DNA from: Blastococcus sp. TF02A-26
Lineage (GTDB): Bacteria > Actinomycetota > Actinomycetes > Mycobacteriales > Geodermatophilaceae
NCBI RefSeq assembly: GCF_003319125.1
Contig: NZ_QOHG01000024.1
Coordinates: 1 to 64,000 of the forward strand
DNA length: 64,000 nt
Direction of reading: 5' to 3'
A program made the position numbers and the translations under genes. Shown here piece after piece: positions 57,176 to 64,000 of this stretch (position 1 is the stretch's first letter; each line of letters begins with the position of its first letter). The notes under the pieces were generated by a model that worked only from the letters and a program-made list of their open reading frames with translations, searched no databases and was not told where the DNA came from.

Positions 57176-59650
57176 GTGCTTCCGCCGCCCGGGACGCCGG
57201 GAACCGACCTCCCGGTCCGCTCCGCGCTGCCGGCCCTGGCGACCGCGCTGTCGGACCGGGGCACCGCCGTGCTGGTGGCGCCCCCCGGGACCGGCAAGAC
57301 CACGCTCGTGCCCCTCGCCCTGGCCGACGACGGAGGCGGTCGTGTCCTCGTGGCCGAGCCGCGCCGGGTGGCCGCCCGGGCCGCCGCCTCGCGCATGGCC
57401 GCGCTGCTGGGCGAGACCGTGGGCGGGCGGGTCGGCTACAGCGTCCGCGGTGACAGCCGGCGCAGCGCCGCCACCCGGGTGGAGGTCGTCACCACCGGCC
57501 TGCTCGTGCGCCGGCTGCAGGCCGATCCGGAGCTGTCCGGGGTGGCCGCGGTGGTCCTGGACGAGTGCCACGAGCGCCACCTCGACACCGACCTCGCCCT
57601 GGCCTTCGCCCTCGACGTCCGCGACGCGCTGCGCCCGGAGCTGCCGCTGGTCGCGATGTCGGCGACCGCCCAGGCCGAGCGGCTGGCCGGCCTCATCGGC
57701 GGCACGGCCGGGCCGGCCCCCGTCGTCGAGGCGCGCGGCGCCCTGCACGACGTCGACGTGGTCTGGGCCCCGCCGGCCGGCCCGGTCGACCCGCCGCACG
57801 GCCTGCGGGTCGACCCCCGGCTGCTCGCGCACGTCGCGGCCACGGTGCGCCGGGCCCTGACCGAGCGCGCCGGCGACGTCCTGGTCTTCCTGCCCGGCGC
57901 GGGCGAGATCGGCGCGGTGGCCGGGCAGCTGGGCGGTCTCGACGCCGACGTCCTCCCGCTGCACGGCCGGCTGCCGGCGGCCGCCCAGGACGCCGCGCTG
58001 CGGACCGGTCCCCGCCGCCGCGTCGTGCTGGCCACCGCGCTCGCCGAGAGCAGCCTGACCGTGCCGGGGGTCCGGGTCGTCGTCGACGCCGGGCTCGCCC
58101 GGGTGCCCCGCGCCGACCTGGCCCGCGGCCTCGGCGCCCTGGTCACCGTCCGCGCATCGCGGGCGGCGGTCACCCAGCGCGCCGGACGCGCCGGCCGGGA
58201 GGGCCCCGGGACGGTCTACCGCTGCTGGACGGCCGCCGAGCACGACCGGCTGCCCGCGCACGACGAGCCGGAGGTCGCCGTCGCCGACCTCACCTCCTTC
58301 GCGCTCGAGCTCGCCTGCTGGGGCGCACCGGGCGGCGAGGGGCTCGCGCTGCTCGACCGGCCCTCGCCGGCCGCCCTGCTCGTCGCCGGGCAGACGCTGC
58401 AGGACCTCGGCGCCGTGGACGGCGACGGGCGGGCGACGTCGCGCGGGCGGGCGCTGACCGCCGTCGGCGTCCACCCGCGGCTGGCCCGCGCGCTGCTGGA
58501 CGGCGCTCCCCTGGTGGGCCGCCGCCGCGCAGCCGAGGTGGTCGCGCTGCTGTCCGCGGACCTCCCCTCCCGCAGCGACGACCTGGTCGCGACCTGGCGG
58601 GCTCTGCGGTCGGGGGCGGACCGGGGAGCCACCGCCCGGTGGCGGGACGAGGTCGCCCGGCTCGAGCGCGCGGCGGACGACGTCGCCGCACCCCGCCTGC
58701 CCGACGACACGACGGCCGGCCTGGTGGTCGGCCTCGCCCATCCCGAGCGGCTGGCCCGCCTGCGCCCGGGCAGCACCACGACGTACCTGATGGCCGCCGG
58801 CACGGGCGCCGAGCTGGCCCCCGGCACGGCGCTCACCGGGGCGCCGTGGCTGGCGATCGCCGTCGCCGACCGGTCCCCCGGCCGGCGGGACGCGCGGGTC
58901 CGGGCGGCTGTCGCCGTCGACGAGGCGACCGCGCTGGAGGCCGGCGGCCCGCTGCACGTCGAGCGCGACGAGGTGTCGTGGCGCGACGGGCGGGTGCACG
59001 GCGCGCGCGTGGAGCGGCTGGGCGCCGTCGTGCTCGCCGAGCGGCCGCTGCCCGACCCCGATCCCGCCGCCGTGGCCGCCGCGGTCGCCGACGGCCTGCG
59101 CGCGGAGGGGCTCGGCCTGCTGACCTGGACGACGCCGGCCCGGCGGCTGCGCGAGCGGCTGGCCGCGGCGCACGCGGGGCTCGGGGCGCCGTGGCCGGCC
59201 GTCGACGACCGGGACCTGCTCGCCGCGATCGACGTGTCCGGCGCCCGCAGCCGCGCCGACCTGGCCCGGATCGACGTCGTCGCGGCACTGCGGGCGCTGG
59301 TGCCCTGGCGGGTGTCCGGCGAGCTCGACACGGTCGTGCCCGACGCGGTGACGGTCCCGACCGGCTCCCGGATCCGCGTCGACTACACCGATCCGCTCGT
59401 GCCGACGCTGTCCGTGCGGGTGCAGGAGGTCTTCGGGTGGGCGCGGACGCCGGTGGTGGCCGGGCGACCGCTGCGGCTGCAGCTCCTCTCCCCCGCCCAG
59501 CGGGTCGTGGCCACCACGTCCGACCTCGCCGGCTTCTGGGTCACCGGCTACCCGGCCGTGCGCAGCGAGCTCCGCGGCCGCTACCCCCGCCATCCCTGGC
59601 CGGAGGACCCCGCGACCGCCTCCCCCACGAGGCGGGCCCGACCCCGCTGA
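57176..59650 (+). CDS. hrpB: ATP-dependent helicase HrpB
   Basis: An 824-residue DEAH-type RNA helicase family member. Walker A APPGTGKT is at 35-42, motif II DECH (LDECHERHLD), SAT motif MSATAQ, QRAGRAGREGPG motif VI. The HA2 and HrpB C-terminal domains follow (YPRHPWPEDP near the end). The start is GTG 57176 with no clear ribosome-binding site. Role in bacteria is uncertain (RNA processing). Confidence 0.93.
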   Translation: MLPPPGTPGTDLPVRSALPALATALSDRGTAVLVAPPGTGKTTLVPLALADDGGGRVLVAEPRRVAARAAASRMAALLGETVGGRVGYSVRGDSRRSAATRVEVVTTGLLVRRLQADPELSGVAAVVLDECHERHLDTDLALAFALDVRDALRPELPLVAMSATAQAERLAGLIGGTAGPAPVVEARGALHDVDVVWAPPAGPVDPPHGLRVDPRLLAHVAATVRRALTERAGDVLVFLPGAGEIGAVAGQLGGLDADVLPLHGRLPAAAQDAALRTGPRRRVVLATALAESSLTVPGVRVVVDAGLARVPRADLARGLGALVTVRASRAAVTQRAGRAGREGPGTVYRCWTAAEHDRLPAHDEPEVAVADLTSFALELACWGAPGGEGLALLDRPSPAALLVAGQTLQDLGAVDGDGRATSRGRALTAVGVHPRLARALLDGAPLVGRRRAAEVVALLSADLPSRSDDLVATWRALRSGADRGATARWRDEVARLERAADDVAAPRLPDDTTAGLVVGLAHPERLARLRPGSTTTYLMAAGTGAELAPGTALTGAPWLAIAVADRSPGRRDARVRAAVAVDEATALEAGGPLHVERDEVSWRDGRVHGARVERLGAVVLAERPLPDPDPAAVAAAVADGLRAEGLGLLTWTTPARRLRERLAAAHAGLGAPWPAVDDRDLLAAIDVSGARSRADLARIDVVAALRALVPWRVSGELDTVVPDAVTVPTGSRIRVDYTDPLVPTLSVRVQEVFGWARTPVVAGRPLRLQLLSPAQRVVATTSDLAGFWVTGYPAVRSELRGRYPRHPWPEDPATASPTRRARPR

Positions 59651-59719
59651 GGCCGGGCGAGAGCAGCACCACGTCCGGCTTGCACTGCGGGCACCGGTCC
59701 CCGTGGGGAGTATCGGGGG

Positions 59720-61558
59720 GTGACACGCACCCCGACGACGGACGAGTGGGGAATCGACGCCAGCTGGCTCGACGCCCTCGACGAGGAGCACACGGTCTCC
59801 CAGGCCACGATCGACCGGCTGCGGGAGGTGATCGGCACGCCGCCGGACGACCTCGACGAGCGGGCGCCGATCGTCGCCCTGCCCGGTGACGTGCTGGAGG
59901 TCGACGAGGCCGAGGTCACCCTCGAGGACGGCTCGACGCGGCACGTCGACGGCGAGCTCGACGACGACTTCCCGCTCGGCTACCACTGGATCCAGGCACC
60001 CGGCGGGCACCGACGCCGGCTGATCGTCACCCCCGGCCGGTGCTGGCTGCCCGAGCGGACGTGGGGCTGGGCCGTGCAGCTCTACGCCACCCGCAGCCGG
60101 GGCAGCTGGGGCATCGGCGACCTCGCCGACCTGCGCGCCGTCCGCGAGATGGCCGCGGCGCAGGGCGCGGGCTTCGTGCTGATCAACCCGCTGCACGCCG
60201 TCGCCCCGACGCCCCAGCAGGAGGCCAGCCCCTACCTGCCGGCGACCCGTCGCTTCCGCAACCCGATCTACCTGCGGGTGGGCGAGGTGCCGGGCGCGTC
60301 CGCCGTCGACCTGGACGACGACGCCGGCCGGGCGCTCGGCGACGGCGAGCTCATCGACCGCGACGCCGTCTGGGCCCGCAAGCGCGAGGTGCTGCGCCGG
60401 GTCTTCGACGCCACCGGCCGCGACGACCAGGCCTTCCCCGACTGGTGGTGGCACCAGGGCCAGAAGCTGCAGGACTGGGCGACCTGGTGCGCGATCGCCG
60501 ACCAGCACGGCCCCGACTGGCACACGTGGCCGGAGCCGCTGCGGGACCCGCGCAGCGAGGAGGTGGGCCGGTTCGTCGCCGCGCACGAGCGCGACGTGGC
60601 CTTCCACGCCTGGCTGCAGTGGTGCCTCCAGCTCCAGCTGGAGCGCGCGGCGGAGGGCATGACGGTCATCCAGGACCTCCCGATCGGCGTCGCCGGCGGC
60701 GGTGCGGACGCCTGGACCTGGCAGGACGTGCTCGCCCAGGGCGTGAGCGTCGGCGCCCCGCCGGACGCCTTCAACTCCCAGGGCCAGGACTGGGGCTCCC
60801 CGCCGCTGGTGCCCTGGCGCCTCCGGGCGGCGGACTACGAGCCGTTCATCGAGTCGATCCGCGCCACGATGGCCGGCGCCGGCGGGCTGCGCATCGACCA
60901 CGTCATGGGCCTGTTCCGGCTCTGGTGGGTGCCGTCGGACGGCAGCGCCGCGGACGGCGCCTACGTGCGCTACCCGGCCGAGGACCTGCTCGGCATCGTC
61001 GCGCTGGAGAGCCACCGGGCGCAGGCGCTCGTGGTCGGCGAGGACCTCGGCACCGTGGAGGACGGCGTCCGCGAGGCCATGGCCGAGCACGGCGTGCTCA
61101 GCTACCGGCTGCTGTGGTTCGAGGACGACGCCCCCGCCGAGTGGCCCACCGAGGCGATGGCGGCGATCACCACCCACGACCTGCCGACCGTCGCGGGCCT
61201 GTGGACCGGTGCCGACCTCGCCGAGCAGCGCGAGCACGGCACGGGCACCGACGAGGAGCTCGAGCGGGGCCGCACCGAGCTGCTCGGCCGGCTGCGCGGG
61301 GTGAAGAAGAAGTCCAAGCCGGAGACGGCGGTGCGCAAGGCGCACGAGGCGCTCGCGACGGCGCCGTCGCTGCTGCTGTCGGCGACCCTGGAGGACGCCG
61401 TCGCCGACGAGCGCCGGCCCAACATGCCCGGCACCACCGACCGGCCGAACTGGTCGCTGCCGCTGCCGGTGCTCGTGGAGGACCTGCCGCAGCACGAGCT
61501 GCTGCAGACCGTGGCGCGCACACTGGCCGACGGCGTCGCGGGCGGCGCTCCGGCCTGA
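59720..61558 (+). CDS. malQ: 4-alpha-glucanotransferase
   Basis: A 612-residue GH77 amylomaltase for maltodextrin and glycogen breakdown. The catalytic Asp is in GGLRIDHVMGL, the Glu in VVGEDLGTV and the third Asp in TTHDLPT. The N-terminal extension (about 1-110) is an actinobacterial feature. GTG at 59720, 69 bases after hrpB. With the GH13 gene nearby it suggests a storage-sugar or trehalose region. A perfect terminator follows. Confidence 0.93.
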   Translation: MTRTPTTDEWGIDASWLDALDEEHTVSQATIDRLREVIGTPPDDLDERAPIVALPGDVLEVDEAEVTLEDGSTRHVDGELDDDFPLGYHWIQAPGGHRRRLIVTPGRCWLPERTWGWAVQLYATRSRGSWGIGDLADLRAVREMAAAQGAGFVLINPLHAVAPTPQQEASPYLPATRRFRNPIYLRVGEVPGASAVDLDDDAGRALGDGELIDRDAVWARKREVLRRVFDATGRDDQAFPDWWWHQGQKLQDWATWCAIADQHGPDWHTWPEPLRDPRSEEVGRFVAAHERDVAFHAWLQWCLQLQLERAAEGMTVIQDLPIGVAGGGADAWTWQDVLAQGVSVGAPPDAFNSQGQDWGSPPLVPWRLRAADYEPFIESIRATMAGAGGLRIDHVMGLFRLWWVPSDGSAADGAYVRYPAEDLLGIVALESHRAQALVVGEDLGTVEDGVREAMAEHGVLSYRLLWFEDDAPAEWPTEAMAAITTHDLPTVAGLWTGADLAEQREHGTGTDEELERGRTELLGRLRGVKKKSKPETAVRKAHEALATAPSLLLSATLEDAVADERRPNMPGTTDRPNWSLPLPVLVEDLPQHELLQTVARTLADGVAGGAPA

Positions 61559-61566
61559 CACCTGCT

Positions 61567-61621
61567 CCCCGGACGCTCGTGCTCTGCCCCAGATACGGGG
61601 CAGAGCACGAGCGTTCCGGGG
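61567..61621. terminator. long palindromic terminator after malQ
   Basis: A 17-base perfect stem (61574-61590 with 61597-61613), continued outward by CCCCGG/CCGGGG across a small mismatch, loop AGATAC. It lies between malQ and the convergent HNH gene. Confidence 0.8.
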
Positions 61622-61630
61622 GCTGGTCGG

Positions 61631-61726
61631 TCAGGGCAGGCTCTGGCAGGCCACCCCGTCGCCATCCCCATCGAGACCGGCAACGTCGCCCCACGTCGGG
61701 AAGTACGTGTTGAACCAGGACTGCGC
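61631..61726 (-). pseudogene. excalibur calcium-binding tail cut off by an amber codon
   Basis: Beyond the TAG at 61727-61729 the same frame continues AQSWFNTYFP...GLDGDGDGVACQSLP to a TGA at 61631-61633. This is the rest of an excalibur domain: NCGDFATQA precedes the stop, and DGDGDG is the calcium loop ending in a Cys. One base change (for example GAG or CAG to TAG) would account for it. Either a nonsense mutation, a read error or readthrough. Confidence 0.8.
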
Positions 61727-63025
61727 CTAGGCTTGGGTCGCGAAGTCACCGCAGTTCTTCGTGTCGCCGGGGTTGCCCACCGGGGCCGGGGCCGGGGCCG
61801 GGGGCGGCGGCGGAGCAGGCGCCGGAGCCGGCCGCGGAGCGGGGGCCGGAGCCGGAGCGGGCCGCGGGGCGGGGGCCGGAGCCGGAGCGGGCCGCGGGGC
61901 GGGCGCCGGGGCCGGCCGGGGCGGCACGTCCGCCACGACCCCGCCGGGCAGCGGCTCACCCGCGCAGGCGCTCAGCACGGTGGCGATGGCGTTGCGCTCG
62001 GCCTCGGTCATCCACAGCCCGTAGCGCACCTTCACCGCGACCTGCCGGGACACGTAGGCGCACCGGTAGTCCCGGTTCGGGGGCAGCCAGGTCGCCGCGT
62101 CACCGTCGCCCTTCTGCTGGTTGAGCGGGCCGTCGACGGCGAGCAGGTTCAGCGGGTCGTTGGCGAAGGCGGTGCGCGTCGTCGCGTCCCACCCCTGGGC
62201 GCCCTTCTGCCACGCGTCCGAGAGCGCCACGACGTGGTCGATCTGGACGTCGTCGCTGGTGCCCTGACCGCGGACGAAGGCGATCGTGCGCGCGGAGTAC
62301 GGATCGGCGAGCGTCCCGGTGGCGACGACGCAGTCGCGGGTGCCCGGCCTGAAGGTCTCCCCGGACAGGTCGCGGGCCAGGACGTCGTTGCGGGTGTCGC
62401 AGCCGTTGCGGTCGGTGTCGACCCAGCCCGCGCCGAAGAGGTCGCGGTCGTAGCCGGTCCGCGGGGCGCGGCCGCGCACCTCGACGGCCGCCAGCGCGGC
62501 GAGCGCGGTCGTGGGTGCCGCCGCGTCGACCGCGGCCGTCGTCGCCTCGCCGCTGAGCAGCCCGGTGGACGGGTCGATCGCCGTGCCGGTCGCCGCGTCC
62601 TCGGCGGCCTCGGCCTCGACGGCGGCGGCGTCGGCGGCCCGGGCCGCGGCCTCCGGGTCGGCGGACGGCGTCGGCGAGGCCGACGGCGTCGTGTCCGCGG
62701 CGGCGGAGTCGTCGCCCGACTCCGCCAGTGGCGTCGGGGTGGCCGTCTGGTTGCCGATCATGGAGAGGACGAGGCCGACACCGAGGACCGCGGCCCCGAC
62801 GCCCCGGGAGGCGATGCCCGCCCACCGGGCCCGTCCGGCCACCAGCGCCCCGATGCCGACGATGAGCACGATCCCGCCCAGCATGAGGACGCCGCCGCCC
62901 ACGCCGCGCGTCGCGATGCCCGACACGACGAGGACCAGCACGAGAGCGCCGACCACCGGCCGGACCCAGGGCCGGTTCCCCGGCGGCGCTCCGCCCGACG
63001 TCGTCCCCGTCGATTCCGATCCCAT
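61727..63025 (-). CDS. membrane-anchored HNH nuclease (DUF1524), C-terminally truncated
   Basis: A 432-residue protein. Four short N-terminal hydrophobic segments (about 20-105) are followed by an Ala/Thr-rich linker and an HNH/GmrSD-C nuclease domain (about 215-370) with VQIDHVVALSDAWQKGA, NDPLNLLAVDGPLNQQKGD and WLPPNRDYRCAYV. A Pro-Ala-Arg repeat (about 385-420) then leads to NCGDFATQA, where TAG cuts the excalibur tail. It is probably secreted or surface-bound and acts on DNA outside. ATG 63023-63025. Confidence 0.87.
   Translation of the reverse strand: MGSESTGTTSGGAPPGNRPWVRPVVGALVLVLVVSGIATRGVGGGVLMLGGIVLIVGIGALVAGRARWAGIASRGVGAAVLGVGLVLSMIGNQTATPTPLAESGDDSAAADTTPSASPTPSADPEAAARAADAAAVEAEAAEDAATGTAIDPSTGLLSGEATTAAVDAAAPTTALAALAAVEVRGRAPRTGYDRDLFGAGWVDTDRNGCDTRNDVLARDLSGETFRPGTRDCVVATGTLADPYSARTIAFVRGQGTSDDVQIDHVVALSDAWQKGAQGWDATTRTAFANDPLNLLAVDGPLNQQKGDGDAATWLPPNRDYRCAYVSRQVAVKVRYGLWMTEAERNAIATVLSACAGEPLPGGVVADVPPRPAPAPAPRPAPAPAPAPRPAPAPAPAPRPAPAPAPPPPPAPAPAPVGNPGDTKNCGDFATQA
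61785..61920. repeat. Pro/Ala/Arg-coding tandem repeat
   Basis: A roughly 30-base unit (GGGCCGCGGGGCGGGGGCCG and 10 more bases) repeats about three to four times with changes, coding APAPAPRPAP on the minus strand. It is the linker between the nuclease and excalibur tail and may vary in copy number. Confidence 0.7.
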
Positions 63026-63174
63026 CCGACAGCCCCCGTCCAGCACTTCCGATACCTGACGGTTCCCACTGTGGTCGGCGCTCCGTGGGCGACCCCGCTC
63101 ATCCGCGCGGGCGGACGCCGCGTCGCCCCATCCGCCCCGGGCGCCCCGGCGGGCATCACCCCGCCCGTGTCGAC

Positions 63175-63188
63175 CGAACGTGTGTTCG
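63175..63188 (+). promoter_or_regulatory. LexA (SOS) box
   Basis: CGAACGTGTGTTCG is a perfect palindrome fitting the actinobacterial SOS consensus CGAAC-n4-GTTCG. It lies 23-36 bases before the GTG of the next gene, with a -10-like CAGACT between. The divergent nuclease gene is also within reach. Confidence 0.8.
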
Positions 63189-63210
63189 AGTCCCGTGCCA
63201 GACTCGACCC

Positions 63211-63591
63211 GTGGCCGGGGGCATGCAGCGGGGACGGTCGGGGCGGTCGCTGGGCGAGCGCGCCGCCCGCTCCGGCGTCCCCGCGGCCGAGGAGGACTGG
63301 GACGCCCCGTTCCCGCAGACGGCGGCCGCCGCGGCGCCACCGGCACCCTCCCCGCCCGACGTGCGCGACCTGCCCGCTCCCCCGCCGGTGACCCGCCGCG
63401 CGGACGGCCGCGGGCGGCACTGCTGGGTGCACGACCCACCCGGCGCCCCCGGTGTCTGGCCCGGCCTGCTGGTCGAGTGGCGGCAGACCGACGACGGCTG
63501 GCACGGCCGGGTGGCGTTCACCGTGGCCGGCCCGGCGGGGTCGGTGCTGATGGAGGCCTGGCTGCCGGCCGCCGCGCTCGAACAGCGCTGA
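63211..63591 (+). CDS. hypothetical protein behind an SOS box
   Basis: A 126-residue protein. The N-terminal half is disordered and Pro/Ala-rich; the C-terminal half (about 70-126) has RGRHCWVHDPPGAPGVWPGLLVEWRQTDDGWHGRVAFTV and LMEAWLPAAAL, a compact beta-rich domain. I recall similar proteins next to damage-inducible polymerase genes in actinobacteria, but that link is unchecked and no polymerase gene is in the window. The GTG may be leaderless. DNA-damage induction is inferred from the LexA box. Confidence 0.75.
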   Translation: MAGGMQRGRSGRSLGERAARSGVPAAEEDWDAPFPQTAAAAAPPAPSPPDVRDLPAPPPVTRRADGRGRHCWVHDPPGAPGVWPGLLVEWRQTDDGWHGRVAFTVAGPAGSVLMEAWLPAAALEQR

Positions 63592-63673
63592 GCGGCGCAG
63601 CCCACGGTTACCGCGGTCGGCGCCGGGCTATGGCCTCCGGCGGACACATCCGAAGAGAGAGCGGAGGACCGCG

Positions 63674-63874
63674 ATGAGCAGCCCCGACGAGCCGACGCTC
63701 GACGACGTCATCGACCCCCAGGAGTCCGCGCCGCGGGACCGTTCGCAGCACGCGGGCGGCTACGACCGGCCGAACGACGACGCCCTGCAGCACCGCACCG
63801 AGCAGGAGCGGCAGGCGGTCGGCTCCGACGACGCGGACCCGGCCGGCGACCAGATCCACTCGGCGACCGACTAG
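63674..63874 (+). CDS. small acidic hydrophilic protein
   Basis: A 66-residue Asp/Glu/Gln/His-rich protein (DEPTLDDVIDPQESAPRD, YDRPNDDALQHRTEQERQAVGSDDADPAGDQ), no hydrophobic core, so probably disordered. ATG follows AGCGGAGGAC. Such proteins are common in desiccation-tolerant soil actinobacteria; function unknown. The IS481-like element starts a few bases after its stop. Confidence 0.7.
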   Translation: MSSPDEPTLDDVIDPQESAPRDRSQHAGGYDRPNDDALQHRTEQERQAVGSDDADPAGDQIHSATD

Positions 63875-63924
63875 GTGTACCCAGCCAGGACGTTGGTGAC
63901 GGTCGGGCGGGCTTGAACGAAGGA

Positions 63925-63978
63925 GAACCTCCGAGTGGGGTGTGGCTTGTCGAAGGCCCAACACCTGCTCGGAGGTTC
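63925..63978 (+). promoter_or_regulatory. hairpin sequestering the transposase ribosome-binding site
   Basis: GAACCTCCGAG (63925-63935) and CTCGGAGGTTC (63968-63978) are exact complements; the latter contains the GGAGG. An RNA that starts upstream of the left arm would fold it and block translation, as is known for read-through control in other IS families. This role is inferred. Confidence 0.6.
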
Positions 63979-63980
63979 TC

Positions 63981-64000
63981 GTGTCCCACGCTAACGCCCG
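63981..64000 (+). CDS. IS481-family transposase (N-terminal fragment)
   Basis: Only the first six codons are in the window (V-S-H-A-N-A, then R begun). GGAGG at 63971-63975 is its ribosome-binding site. It lies inside the right arm of a perfect 11-base stem, so it may be hidden in longer transcripts. The remainder, with the DDE motif, is off the right edge. Confidence 0.75.

Larger units (their letters stand above)
63877..64000 (+). mobile_element. left end of an IS481-family element (cut by window edge)
   Basis: The coding start GTG at 63981 reads VSHANAR, the N terminus of IS481-family transposases. The left end is placed at TGTACCC near 63877, right after the preceding stop, but the terminal repeat cannot be verified. 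A perfect 11-base inverted repeat (63925-63935 and 63968-63978) precedes the start. Confidence 0.75.

Noticed and set aside
61785-61920. CRISPR-like array
   Set aside because: The repeats are imperfect and continuous, in frame, and code for a Pro/Ala/Arg linker; no spacers.

Overview
The window is high-GC DNA (many GTG starts, ATGA/GTGA stop-start overlaps, lexA-, IdeR- and GlnR-type sites) from an actinobacterium. Gene content and order (tyrS beside an rRNA leader, arg operon, pheST, a LOV/EAL/GGDEF protein, NasA-NirBD, ECF42/DGPF) suggest Geodermatophilaceae (Blastococcus, Geodermatophilus, Modestobacter). That placement is an inference from content, not a measured identity. No plasmid or phage module was seen. 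The right edge enters an IS481-type insertion sequence.

Layout. 1-362: promoter and boxA-type leader of an rRNA operon whose 16S gene lies off the left edge (minus strand). 363-9620: a minus-strand run argC-argJ-argB-argD-argF-argR-argH-mpg-tyrS, nearly all overlapping, driven from a perfect palindromic ArgR-type operator next to the argC start. 9654-14314: a small DUF6158-like gene, an SDR, and pheS-pheT. 14408-19314: an EamA-type transporter, an EAL-DICT-LOV-GGDEF protein, and a divergent TetR / AurF-like diiron oxygenase pair. 19312-21860: an rRNA methyltransferase and the infC-rpmI-rplT translation operon with structured leaders. 21861-26703: PH-domain protein, MBL-fold hydrolase, a HemD-winged-helix regulator (NnaR-like), GNAT, and the nitrate/nitrite transporter NarK.

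26869-31515: hypothetical protein, SigE-type ECF sigma with its membrane partner, a SnoaL-like protein, and an iron-siderophore lipoprotein behind an IdeR/DtxR box. 31600-37069: nirD-nirB-nasA, an assimilatory nitrate/nitrite cluster behind a GlnR-like operator array. Together with NarK and the NnaR-like regulator this gives import of nitrate, reduction to nitrite, reduction to ammonium, and regulation, split over two loci. 37221-42626: TetR, PRC-barrel/DUF2382 stress protein, membrane protein, GNAT, and the DGPF-ECF42-DUF1905-VOC operon. 42979-48458: arfB, yidD with a Gly/Tyr-rich extension, homocysteine methyltransferase, acyltransferase, SDR, and a 41-codon gene. 48616-54237: Ski2-like helicase, tandem TSUP permeases, GAF-ANTAR, membrane protein. 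54353-61558: GH13 enzyme, LLM oxidoreductase, HrpB helicase, MalQ. 61727-64000: an HNH nuclease interrupted by an amber codon in its excalibur tail, an SOS-box gene, a small acidic protein and the IS481-like start.

The points most worth a second look are the LOV-containing c-di-GMP protein with both EAL and GGDEF ends, the NasA frame that runs without a stop into a domain having its own ribosome-binding site, the amber-interrupted HNH/excalibur nuclease, the ATC start of infC, the leaderless-looking argC start inside an ArgR palindrome, and the long palindromes that embed the stop codons of convergent genes.
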